From Polyporus tsugae (lineage: Eukaryota > Basidiomycota > Agaricomycetes > Polyporales > Polyporaceae), in the NCBI GenBank assembly GCA_024305745.1, contig JAHRBS010000012.1:687001-751000 (forward strand): a DNA stretch of 64,000 nucleotides, given 5' to 3'. Positions 1 through 11,032 of this stretch are shown one piece after another (the first letter of the stretch is position 1; each line of letters starts with the position of its first letter). A program made the translations under genes and the position numbers. The notes under the pieces are model-generated. The model ran no database searches, was not told the DNA's origin, and saw only the letters and a list, made by a program, of their open reading frames with translations.

Positions 1-837
1 ATTCCGGTTGAGCAATGTGAAGAACCTGAAGAGATTCGAGTCCTAAAGGAAGCGATCATCCGTCAGTCCAGGCCTGTGCACTGTGCATGATGGGGTCATG
101 GAATGTGCACATACGCGAATGCCATATTTTCTGCCAAGGCCACTGGTTGAACCAAAACAAAACACCAGTGTTCGTGCGGCGTGGCTCGGGGGGACGATGG
201 AAATGTCCCCTATCTCCCTTGGGGGTGAATGACGGGAGAACAGAGACGTGGGTGCTGCTGAGGAAACCTTGGTGCTGGTGCTATGCGACGTGACCATTCG
301 TTGGGGAGAAGGGTCTGTGTCGTTGGAGATTGCGTTCGCGGATGAGTACTGAGTACTGAGTACTCATGAGTGGCCGGGAGAAGTAGTAGTACTCTGAACT
401 CAACGTTCCAAAGAGCGCTCACTGAGCGTTCTGGGCGCCATCAGCACATGTAGCACCACAGTCGCAACGATGCTGCCAGGAAGCTTGGAAATTAAGTTGG
501 AAACAAGTGTGTTCACCACACAAACGTGTGACATACAGTCACCAGTGTACTATATCTAGTAAAGCAGGGATTGGGCAAGGATTCTGGATTTGACTGATAC
601 ACGGCTAAATAGATGTCTTACTTCTATCGCCACCGGATGTACAGTTACTCTAGTACTAGAACCTTCTGCATCCATTTCTCCAGCTGTGCTAAGTTGTGTG
701 TCTCGTGTTAGATCGGATCTAAGTAATCATGATGATGCACAGAAATGCGGATAGGAATTGGCTTCACAATCCATCGGCCCGGAAATACTGCAAAGGATAT
801 GTCGTAGACTGTTACATGCCAAGATCTAGAGCACCGA
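1..837. other. Left edge, no confident gene
   Basis: Two plus-strand frames are open from base 1 (one to a stop at 44-46, one to a stop at 88-90). Either could be the last codons of a gene lying to the left, but too little remains to identify it. The rest shows no convincing coding frame on either strand and is probably intergenic sequence with the 3' flank of the F-box gene. Confidence 0.4.
344..365. repeat. Short tandem repeat of an 8-bp unit
   Basis: The unit GAGTACTG is repeated about 2.7 times and contains the palindrome AGTACT. It lies in non-coding DNA with no visible link to a gene. Confidence 0.7.
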
Positions 838-2452
838 CTACTCCGAGTCAATCAGTGTGCGCCGCACTATGTCCCACCCAAACGGCGGCACCTTCATCTG
901 CAGCGTTTCGACGGCAAAGATCAGCCGCCAGATCCTCGCAGCCGACCAAGGCACGCTCTGCCCAGGAATGTCGTCCCGCGGGCGACAGAATACGGAACGT
1001 TTGAGCCGAGCCCCGTTCGATGCGCGGAACTCGACGGCACGGACGAACAGCTCGTGCATCCCGCTGCCGTTGTTGCACGATAACATTAACTTCTCGAGCT
1101 TGGGACACAGGAGCTCTTTACGAAGCACGCGGAGGAGCGGCCGCCCATTGTCGATACGGATGTCGAGGACGTTGAGCCAAGTGAAAGCCGACAGGGGGAG
1201 CCGCCAGTCACCTTCGACGACCGACACGCCGTGCAATAAGTTGAGCGTTAGCACGGTGAGAGCTTGGTGTGTGCCCCAGAGCTTGATGAAATCAGGGACG
1301 ATGTATGATGAGCCATGAGGTGTGGACCCGGGACCCCACTTAGCTCCCTGAAGCTCGACGTGTAGACGGCGTTCAGATCTGCAGAAGCCCGTGACTCGTA
1401 GGATATTGGACGGCGAGCCGATGACGAACGACACCACAGCCCTGTCGATAGTAACCATCAACGGAAGCTGTAGGCCCCGGGGAAGAGCGAGGTTCAGGGC
1501 ATCTTCGGAGGCTAGAATGTAGAGGCGGGTCGTCGGCGGACAGGCGATCATCCGGAGAAATGCTCGTGCCCGGAAAGGAACGTGGTTGTGCAACAACAAA
1601 CATCGCCGGAGTTGTGGCATGTTAACTGGGGCTTGGGGCGCAACGAGCTCCGCCGCATAGCAGCTAATGAGTTCCAGGTCCTCCAGGCTGCCAGAGCGGT
1701 GAGCCAGGATGGATGCAAGAATTCCAAGCGAATAAACACGGGCTGTGACGGACAACTTCTTCAAGGTGGGAACAGCCAGTACCGGGGACAAGAAATCGCC
1801 TCTAGTGATCAGACTCTGAAGCTGAGGGAAGTCACGAGGACGAGGGGCATGCCCAGGAGTGACAAGCCAAGGCGTACCGGAGCCGTCCTCAGCCCTCAAC
1901 CGCAGCTCCTGCAAGCCAGGCATCTCCAAATCGTGGAGCGTCTTGAGGTAGGGGAGAACATCAACGCATTTGCTGAAGACGATTGTCAGCATGGAAAGCC
2001 GGGAAATATACTGGGGGGTCGTCTTGATATCGGCGAGCCCTCTCCCAGATAGGTGAAGGGAGTAGGGGAAGGTAGCGGTGCGGGAAATGAAGGTGTGGAG
2101 AAGAGAAGCATCTTGGAGCTTCCGTGTTCTGCAGCAGGTCCACCCAGAATTCCGGTGTCTTGAGGATAATTGACCGCCAAGTGCAACACACGTGAGCGAA
2201 CCGAACGTCTGATTTCTGCGAGGGAGAGGCGCATCGGAAGATATGCATGAGGATTTCGACGGGTAGTCGGACGTGTATCCGCGCTGCTGCGTTGTGGATG
2301 AGGCTGAGCTTGGAGAGACGACCTCGAAGCTTCTCAATCTGCGTCTGATACGCTATGATCCGGGTCGCGGTGACTGCCTGTATACACCGTGGTGAAAGCC
2401 CTGAAGGCCTGACTGGATCCTCGAGTGCAAGGTCGCTGTAGCTAGTTGGCAT
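838..2452 (-). pseudogene. F-box/LRR-like protein gene, frameshifted
   Basis: F-box proteins bring substrates to SCF ubiquitin ligases, and Agaricomycetes carry large, fast-changing families of them. Translation from the ATG at 2452 gives a typical fungal F-box at about residues 60-105 (RLPVEILMHIFRCA, then VCCTWRSIILKTPEFWVDL). The family's continuation (DASLLHTFISRT, then leucine-rich sequence to a stop at 838-840) lies in another frame. The switch falls near 2121-2130. I find no plausible intron there, and dropping one base in the ACGGAAG stretch (minus strand) would restore the frame. The locus is therefore either a recent pseudogene or carries an assembly error. Codon use stays gene-like on both sides, which favours a recent or artefactual change. 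Substrate unknown. Confidence 0.65.
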
Positions 2453-2805
2453 CGCTGGTGTTCGTAGAGCGTGTATCTCCTACAGACCTGTATGCACAGA
2501 AAATCGAAATCCGAGCGAGAAAAAGATGGAAAAAAGAATGTCGGCAGTCTAATGATGGGTCAGTATTTGGAGTAACGAGTGTTGAGTTCAACAGGATACG
2601 AGATGGTGGTTTGGAAAGGACAACATTGGGCGCTTGACGTACTATAGGCGTCAATGACTCTCGGCGTTCGCCTGCGCGTCAGCCACACCTTGCCTGACGA
2701 CAGACGACCAGCCGCCGCACCCTGAACACGACACACGACACCTTTCAGCCTATCCTATTCGTGCGATACCCAGTTCCTCTTTCTTCTGAAGATCGTCTTG
2801 GTTGA

Positions 2806-5031
2806 ATGTCCCCACAACGCTCCTCCCTGCTCGCTGCATTACTATCGCTGTTTTACGGTGCACTATTTATACAAACGTGCGCACACGCAATCAGAACCTC
2901 AGATTCCCGGTCGAGCATGGGTTTCGTGAAAGGCAACGGGGTGGCCGGAAACGCCGCGACGAAGGGTCACGTACCGCTGGACGTCGACGGCTATCCTGTG
3001 GGCCCTGCGGGACTGGAGCTGCAGCAGGTACATATCTATGTTCGCCATGGTGCGTCTGTCAGTATTTCCTTGATACCACTTCCGAGGAATGAACCCGCTC
3101 CCCCTTGCGTCACCGCGGAAACAGGTGAACGCACGCCGGTCGGTGTGCGCATGGCCGGACCTCCTGCCAACATCCCGGAGGACTGGATGTTCTGCAATAC
3201 TGCGCGCCAGTTCCGCGCTGCAGTTGCAAGTGTAGGTTCCGAGGACGGCACAGCGGCTTTTCCGCCTGTGCGGGCAGATCCTATAACGGAGGAATTGCGC
3301 ATACACCGCGTCGTAGAACGAGCGGATGGTACAGCCGTAGTTGGCCAATGGTGAGTACCTGTCTCATCCGTCTGTCTTGGTATTTGGGAAGGCTCACTAA
3401 ATGGATAGTCTGCTGGGTGAACTCACGGACACCGGGCGAGAGGTGAGTGCCCCCCATCGCTCAGAAACGTATTGGTGCTCATGTAGCGGGCAGTCAACAT
3501 ACAACCTCGGGAGCGGGCTCAGGAAGCTTTACATTGACAGGTTCGTCCTATTGTTGCTATCCGACGCGTCGAGACGTAGCACACGTTGACATTTGTTACG
3601 CAGACTAAAGTTCCTACCCGATGTCGTCCGCTCTAATGACGAAATATACCTGCGATCGACGAACATGCCGCGCACCATTGAGTCGCTGCAGCAGATCATT
3701 CATGGGTTGTACCCCATGTCCAAGTCGGCGTCTAACTTTGTGCCGCATCTGAGAATACGGTGAGTTCTGAGTGCCTGTATACAGGTGAGTATCCCTGTAT
3801 GAGCTATGCTGACCTAACCTGAGCCACACAGGAATGGAAAAGATGAGAATCTGTTCGGAAATACAATGGCATGCAAGCGACTTGAGATCCTCCAGGTTGG
3901 CTTTGCGCAAGGTGAGATTTTGAGTTGCTGTGAGCCGGAGTAGCCTACGGTCTAACTCGCATTCAGCTGCTGCGGCTGCTTGGAACACGACAATGGAACC
4001 CCTTGACAAGAAGCTGTCCAAGTATATTGGTGGCAATCCGATTCGTCTTGACGGAAAACCAAGAGCCTCCGGTATTCTAGACACGGTACAGTTTGGATAA
4101 CCTCGCATCTCATGGCCAGAATGTCTTCAACTCCACCACAGATTCGCGCAGCAGATGCACACGGCGTGAAGGTTCCACCAGAGTTCAAAGAGGAAGGTGT
4201 CCTGGAGATAATTGTGCGTTCACAGATTCGTGCATTATGGCGACCTCTACTGACCATCTGACGCCTGCTCGTAGGAACAAGCTGTTGTCGCAGAATGGTT
4301 CGCAGGGTGTGAGACGCCCAGTTTCTTCATCCCATCAATGCACGAGATCCTTACATTGGCTTCAACGCGGCGAACCAGACCGCACGGAGGAAGTCCGCAG
4401 GTTAGGTATGGGCCCACTGCTCCGCGATTTGACACAGAAGATGCGGGCCAAGGCGGAGAAGGGTGAGGCTGACCCCACGAAGATCCTCATTCACAGCACG
4501 CACGATACTTGCCTTGCTGGCTTATCGAGCACGCTGGAGGTATTTGACGAGAAGTGCGTGCTGTTATGTATCTTGCGTGCATGGTGTAGAAGCCTACGTT
4601 TACTTCTCAACAGGTGGCCGGCCTTCACCGCTGCCGTTACGTTTGAACTCTTCAAGAAGCAGCAACAAGCCGCTCCGCCCACTTCCGTGTGGCAGAACAT
4701 ATTCTCACTCTTTCCGAGCGCGCAAGCGACCTCCGAACACTGTTCGCGTACCCTCCCTTTGTATTCGACCCTCACCTAACTAACAGTCGTTACAGACGTC
4801 CGCGTTCGATACCAGAACCAGAACAAGCCACTCCCATTCTGTGCGGAGGAAGGAAAGCACCTTCCTGGCCACCCAGAGTTCTGCACGTTTGCCGCGTTCC
4901 GCGAACGGGTAAAGCAGCTGACCCCGGCTGACTGGGAGGCGGAGTGCGCGTACTCTTCTGGAAACAAGCAGAAGGACCGTGAAGAGGCCCAGGCGGCAGC
5001 GTCATTGACGATCCCTCGGCCTAAGCCTTAG
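2806..5031 (+). CDS. Histidine acid phosphatase (branch 2), lysophosphatidate-phosphatase-like
   Basis: Exons: 2806-3049, 3125-3350, 3409-3442, 3494-3540, 3604-3759, 3832-3911, 3967-4085, 4142-4213, 4275-4308, 4379-4553, 4614-4747, 4796-5031, giving 518 aa. The family removes phosphate through a phospho-histidine. The first splice creates RHGERTPVG (His81 as nucleophile), and HSTHDTC carries the HD pair (His379/Asp380) expected of the proton donor. A hydrophobic stretch at residues 8-25 suggests a signal peptide or membrane anchor. Later blocks (GRESTYNLGSGLRKLY, STNMPRTIESLQQ, EEVRRLGMGPLL) fit the branch-2 fold and resemble ACP6-type lysophosphatidic acid phosphatases more than phytases. 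That substrate is inferred. The donor at 4748 is the least certain splice site. Confidence 0.85.
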
Positions 5032-5588
5032 TGTATTCTTTGCTTGTCGTTGCTCTAGACACTCGCCCCATGGCTATCTCCCACGTTTCCCTTCCTCACC
5101 ATGCCGCAGTGCGGTGCGTTGGACATGTGTTCGATGGATTTCTTGACTTTCTTGGATTACCCCCAGCGCATTCGTGCTGCCTAATAATGTAACTGTAAAT
5201 GACCCATAGATCTACACTACTTTAGAATCTGGATAGTATCTGGATGATCACAAGGGGCAGCCCAGCCCTTTTCACCTCTCGATCCCGCCAACGCCGTAGA
5301 GCCCCGTTGAGTCCGCTCACTGCTTTGCTTGATACCCATCACCGGATCTCGAACACTCAGCCTTGCTGACTCGAACCCTCGACGCTTGAACGTACGCGAG
5401 GGACCATGCCATCGGGAGATATATCGTACAGTTGCTAACGCTTCATTGGCGGCCCGCAGCGAAAGCGCTCCCCCGCATCCAAACCCCCATGACGTTAAGA
5501 GGGCGTGTCCGTGGTCACCCCCTCGGCTTCCCGCCGCCCTCCTTGATCACTTCCCTCCCCGACGGGTAGATTTGTGCACTCCGCGGCA
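5032..5588. other. Intergenic, 3' flank and promoter
   Basis: About 560 bases between two plus-strand genes. I see no coding frame with support. It should hold the phosphatase 3' UTR and the acyl-CoA synthetase promoter; no clear TATA box is visible near 5589. Confidence 0.5.
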
Positions 5589-8514
5589 ATGCACAGAGCT
5601 CCAGTACGGGCCCGTCTCGCGCTGCGATGTCTCTCGACATACCCCTCCAGCAGTTCCCATCTGCAAGCTCAGGCTGGCCCGCTCTCGGAAGCCGTGGGGC
5701 CAACGCACCCGCCACTCGTCGAGAAGACCCTCCCTGCGTACTTCTGCGACGACGTCCTGCGCGTGCACGGCTCGCGCCCCGCACTTATCGCGCGCAAAGA
5801 GGGGCCACGGCCGTTCGGGGGACCGCGCGGGCGCAACCTCGGGGACGCGCCGCACCTCGCCTGGGACTTTGGGGAGTTCGATCGGCACATACAGGCCCTT
5901 GCGCGGGGGCTGCTAAACCTGGGCGTGAAGAAGGGTGACAGGGTCGGGGTGATCATGGGAAACAACAGGTGCGTGGAGGGTCCTAACTCTTGCGCTATTG
6001 TGCTTGGGGAGAGCCTGGGGGATGAAGTGGATGCAGCAAGTTGACTGTTAGTTGTGTGTGGCATGGACAGTGCGTATGCGTGCTTGCAGTGGGCGTGTGC
6101 GAGCATCGGCGCAATTCTGGTTACGCTCAACCCGGCGTATAGGCTGCCTGAGCTGGTGAGTGTTGGTTCGGTTATTTCGATGGGGATGCGAACAGAAATC
6201 GGGTTGGCGATAGAATGGAGACACTTTGGTGTTGGCGTGGACGTTCGAACGTCTTGAGCTCAAACCGCGCGACGGTGTATCCGTCCGTCTACTACTTATG
6301 TCTTGCTCGAGACGGCCTGAGGATTGCTACCGCCAAAGACAGGATCTCTGAGCCTGCATGCGTTCATGAATCATACTCCGCACATCGATGGGCCGTAGGA
6401 TTTGCTCCATCTGATTCCAGAGCATCGCAACTGACATTTACTTTACCCACAGGTCAAAACTCTCAACCTCGTCGGAGTCTCCCACCTCTTTGTCGTCCCA
6501 AGGGTCCGCACGTCCGCGTACGTGCGCATGCTCTGCGACGCGTTCCCCGCGCTCGCGAACTCTGCCCCGGGCGACATCCAGGAGGCCGCGCTGCCCGACC
6601 TGAAGAATCTCGTCGTCGTCGACAACACCGGGGACTTTAAGCGGTTCCAGGAGGAGGTCGCGGATGCCCGGCCCGCGATCGACTTTCGCGAAGTGCTCGT
6701 CTGGCGGGAAGATGGTGCGGAGAGAAGGAGGGTGGAGGAACTCGCCGCTGGGTTGCATAACGAGGAGGTCATTAACATGCAGTTCACGAGGTTCGGATGT
6801 CTGCTTTTCCATCGGCAGTGCAAGGATACTGACGGTTGAGTAACAGTGGGACGACTGGGGCGCCGAAAGCTGTCTCTCTGACGCATCGGAACCTGCTGAA
6901 CAACGGTCTATCTATTGGGCGTTGTATGCGCCTGACGGAGAAGGACATCGTCTGTATGTCACCGTGTTCTTGAAGTAGGAGTGGGGCTCATGATCGCACT
7001 TTTGCAGGCAACGCTCCACCGCTGTTCCATTGCTTTGATAAGTCAACCTCGTTATTGTTCCTAGTAGTCTCCTCAAACTGACACTTGGTCATATACGCCT
7101 CGTCCTAGGGAATCTCGCTGCATGGTCGCATGGGGCATGCATCGTATATCCCTCTGAGATCTTCGACCCACCATCGATCGTGGATGCCGTCACCCACGAG
7201 CGCTGCACAGCGCTCCATGGTGTCCCAACGCATTTCCTTGGTGTTCTCACGGAGGTGCAGCGGAGGCGAGAAGAGGGCCAGATGGTTGACGTTAGAAATC
7301 TCCGGTGGGTTGCTCACGTTCCAGTCTACGTTGTACGCTGATGGATTGTGTATGTATTTGAAGGACGGGCATTGCAGCTGGCTCTCCAGTGCCCACAGAG
7401 CTCATGAAGCAGCTCATCGAGAAACTGAACCTAACGGAATTGACCGTAGCTTATGGCATGAGTACGCACACGACTTCTTTCATACGGGACTGGCTCTCAT
7501 TCGCATCTGTGCTTTATTCCCGCAGCGGAGACAAGGTATGCGCCACGGTCGCAACAGTTTGTATTATTGTAGTTCACCCATGTCTGTGCACAGTCCAGTG
7601 ACTTTCCACAGCGTCACGAACGATCCTGTGATCAAGCGCATAGAGACCGTGGGTAGAATACTGCCGCATGTGAGGGCAAAGCTTATCGACCCCGAGGGGA
7701 ACGTTGTGCCCATCGGCAAGCCCGGGGAGATCCTTACCTCGGGGTATGCCCTGCAAAAGGGCTACTGGAACGATGAGGAGCAGACGGGCCGCGTGATGAA
7801 GCGCGATGCGGAGGGCACGCTGTGGATGCACACGGGGGACGAGGGCATCATGGATGAGGAAGGCTACCTCCGCAGTACGTTTCGCTTCGAGAATACACGG
7901 AGCCGAGGACGAACGCTAACTGACGTGGGGTGGCAGTCGTAGGCAGGATCAAGGACATTATCATTCGAGGGGGCGAAGTGCGTATTCGTATGCACCTCGT
8001 GCGCGTCGAGGTAAAGGGTGTTACTGACGCTGATCGGTGACTCGGCATCGCTGTCGCCCTCAGAACCTCTTCCCGGTGCAAATCGAGAACGTCCTGACGG
8101 TGCACCCCGAAATCCGCGAGGCGGCGGTGGTCGCAGTGCCTGACGCGAAGTACGGGGAGGTTGTTGGTGCGTGGATTGTGCGGGAAGGAAACGCGAGCAT
8201 GTCAAAGGAAGAAGTAAGGCGTGTCGTGGTAGAGGGCATGAACCCTCAGGTGCGTCTACCTAGCAGTTTTGGTACCCGCAGCTGACCATGACACCTCGTC
8301 TCGCTCCTCACTGCATAACGTTTGCGGCGCACCTTGGCATCACTGCTAGAACACCCCTGTTTGGATATGGTTTGCAGGCGAGGACGGGACGCCCGAAGAG
8401 CTTCCGAAGACGGCGAGCGGGAAGGTGCAGAAGCACATCTTGCGGGACTGGTCGAAGGAGCTTGCGAATAAGGGCGTTGGGGCGGTCGGACGAGGCTCGT
8501 TGGGAAGTCGGTAG
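5589..8514 (+). CDS. Acyl-CoA synthetase, ACSF2-like, probably mitochondrial
   Basis: Exons: 5589-5968, 6071-6155, 6453-6790, 6847-6953, 7008-7037, 7097-7304, 7364-7461, 7526-7535, 7594-7874, 7937-7977, 8064-8249, 8350-8514 (642 aa). ANL-superfamily enzymes activate fatty acids to acyl-CoA through an acyl-AMP. Visible motifs are the phosphate loop [18 protein letters not shown] near residue 266, VAYGMTETSPVTF, the hinge block [20 protein letters not shown], and the catalytic-lysine block [17 protein letters not shown] near the end. The N-terminus is rich in Arg/Ser/Leu without acids ([18 protein letters not shown]), as in mitochondrial targeting peptides. Two oddities: the 7038-7096 intron appears to be AT-AC, and exon 8 is only 10 nt. 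The 297-nt intron at 6156-6452 is long for this genome. Chain-length preference cannot be read from the sequence. Confidence 0.9.
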
Positions 8515-9105
8515 TGAAAGGACTCGTACCAGTTGGGGGAGCGAGGATGGGATCTACATGGACTGAACGGAACCTGGAAATTGGGATCTAGAGGCGGTGG
8601 TTGTATCTATCGCACGAACACGAAGTAGTATACCACTGCGGACGATGAGTTGCGGAGAATCTTTGGGGATTCGTGCGATGGTGCGGGGATGGGTAACGAG
8701 GTCTGTCGCGCCGATCTTCTGTGTCGGGAAACGAGGGTGCTGATAACATGCGCGATGACGCACTCGCTTGTGGTCGCTCTCGCGGCAAAACCACGCAGAA
8801 ACTCGTGGCGTTCGCCAGAAAGGGAAGGAGCGCGTCGTGTCACAGGTCGCGAGTGTTGCCGATTTGGGTAAGACGAGAGCGCCTATCCCGTGGATTGCCG
8901 AGAAAACAAGTCCTATGATGTCACGGCCCGGGGGCGAGTGAACGGACGAAACCTCCGACCAAGCACCTTCGTCGAAGGTGGCGCCTTTCACAGCCCAGAT
9001 AAAGATCAGTCATGGCCAGCTCTCCATCCAGCACGTCTTGCTCTCCACACTCACCACCCCCACCATCGTCCAAGCCAACAATCTCCACCGCTCTCCCCGC
9101 CCAAC
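8515..9105. other. Intergenic
   Basis: Between two genes on the same strand. No supported reading frame. It should contain the synthetase 3' UTR and the dehydrogenase promoter. Confidence 0.5.
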
Positions 9106-10609
9106 ATGCCCGAAGGAACAATGAAGGCCTTGTACTACAGCGCTGTGCGTGTTCCACCTCTCCTGGATGCTGCCGCGTGGACGCCACATCCCATCTAACC
9201 TGATCTGTGTCCAGCCTCAGAAGTTTGACATCAGAGACGTGCCCATTCCCAAGTGCGGGGACGACGATCTCCTTCTCAAGGGTACCGTACCAGTTCATTA
9301 ACGTCATCGCATTCACGGACTTAACCCCGCTCCCACTTTCCCGCATGACCGCATATAGTCTCCCTCTGCGGCGTCTGCGGCACGGACGGACACATCCACG
9401 ACGGAGAGTTCATCGCAAAGTTCCCCGTGCGTGTCCATCGTTATCTGCATTCATTCATTCAGCGGATGGGTGCAGTGTGACTGTGTCGCACCAGTAAGCT
9501 TACTTACGTCTACGACCTTCCCCCGCAGCTCATTCCGGGCCATGAAGCGATCGGCCGTGTCATCGAAAAGGGCAAGAACGTGAAGAACTTCGAGATCGGT
9601 GACCGCGTCGTCGCAGACGTCGGTATCTCCGTAAGTCCGCCCTCCCCAACTTCGACAAAAGTACGTACCGCCGCATATACTCACGGCGATCTCTTTCTCT
9701 GGTATGTAGTGCGACAACTGCTTCTACTGCAGGCGGGGCGAGGCCGTTCTTTGCGAAAACTTCAATGCACGCGGTGTTACTCTCGACGGCGGCTTCGCAG
9801 AGTACATCGTCTACCACCAGCGCAAGTGCTATGTGATCAAGAACATCACCGACGAGGAGGCCACCCTCCTCGAGCCCGCAGCATGCGCACTTCACGGCCT
9901 CGACAAGCTCAACCCCCCAGTCGGCGTTGAAGTCCTCCTGCTCGGTGCCGGCCCGACGGGCCTGATCCTCGCTCAGCTGCTCAAGCTCAACGGCGCTCAC
10001 CGTGTCGTCCTCGCCGCGAACAAGGGCATTAAGATGGACATTGCGAAGCAGCTTGGCGCTGCGGACGAGTACATCGAACTCGACAGGCAGAACCCCGGTC
10101 CGCAATGGGAGCAGCTGAAAAAGGACAACCCATATGGCTTCGACGTCGTGGTCGAGGCCACAGGTGTTGAGAAGCTGGCGAACGACTCGATCAACTATGT
10201 CCGCCGAGGAGGCACGATCATGATCTACGGTGTGTATGAGAACAAGGCGTTGATCCACTGGCCACCTTCGAAGATCTTCGGAGATGAGATCAAGGTGAGT
10301 ACATGCGCGGTTGTGGAGCAAAAAGCGAAATAATCACAGCTGAGAAACTGACCGGGCTGTCGGTAGATTATTGGGTCCTTCTCACAAGCATACTGCTTCC
10401 CGCGCGCAGTTGCCTACTTGGACGGTGGCAAGGTTAACCTGAAGGGCATGGTGGGTCGCCTTCACGTTGTTTTAGCTCAAGGCCGCGTCGACGTTGCTCA
10501 CCCGATCATGCTTGCGTAGGTTACGGACGTGTTCAAGCTTGAGGATTACCAGGCCGCCCTCGACAAGATGAACAGCCGTGCTGCGCTCAAGATCGCAATC
10601 AAGCCTTGA
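9106..10609 (+). CDS. Zinc-dependent alcohol/polyol dehydrogenase (arabitol or sorbitol type)
   Basis: Exons: 9106-9144, 9215-9281, 9359-9426, 9529-9630, 9710-10294, 10367-10450, 10520-10609 (344 aa, a usual length for medium-chain dehydrogenases). The enzyme should interconvert a sugar alcohol or alcohol and its ketone or aldehyde using NAD(P). [15 protein letters not shown] (Cys39) and PGHEAIG (His63/Glu64) form the catalytic zinc site, and Cys93, 96, 99 and 107 ([15 protein letters not shown]) bind structural zinc. The Rossmann block [16 protein letters not shown] begins near residue 174. It resembles fungal D-arabitol and sorbitol dehydrogenases by general sequence feel; the exact substrate is not shown. 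There is no targeting peptide, so it is probably cytosolic. All introns are GT-AG and in phase. Confidence 0.88.
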
Positions 10610-11032
10610 GATCGGCAGTACCTTGAACGTTGCCCTGACGAGTAGAGCTTCTCTAGCGTAGTGTACGTTTCTAGGAGCATTGCACACTGTATTAGTACAC
10701 GTTTACCCACTGAGTGGCAAAGAGCGCGGATACCCTTGAAAGCATGTTGGACAGCTCCCATGCGTGATTGCGATGTCGATTGCGATTGGGTTGAGTTTGA
10801 GTAAGCATTGGCAATTATACTACAGTCCAAGACAAGTCTGTGTATTGCATGTATATGTACGAGTGACAGCGGAGCGTGAATCCAGGAGACAATGGGATGG
10901 GTATGCAAACAAACATCAAGATGTGGATGTATAATAATGAACCGTACCGGGCGGTACGGGCGGTGCGTGCTCCTGGCGATGGACCTAGGCTGGGCAAGCT
11001 CCAAAATTGAGGAGATAGCGGGCCTCGATCGC
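10610..11032. other. Convergent intergenic region
   Basis: This 423-nt gap lies between the 3' ends of the dehydrogenase (plus) and the RMND1-like gene (minus). It should hold both 3' UTRs. I see no gene in it. Confidence 0.5.
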
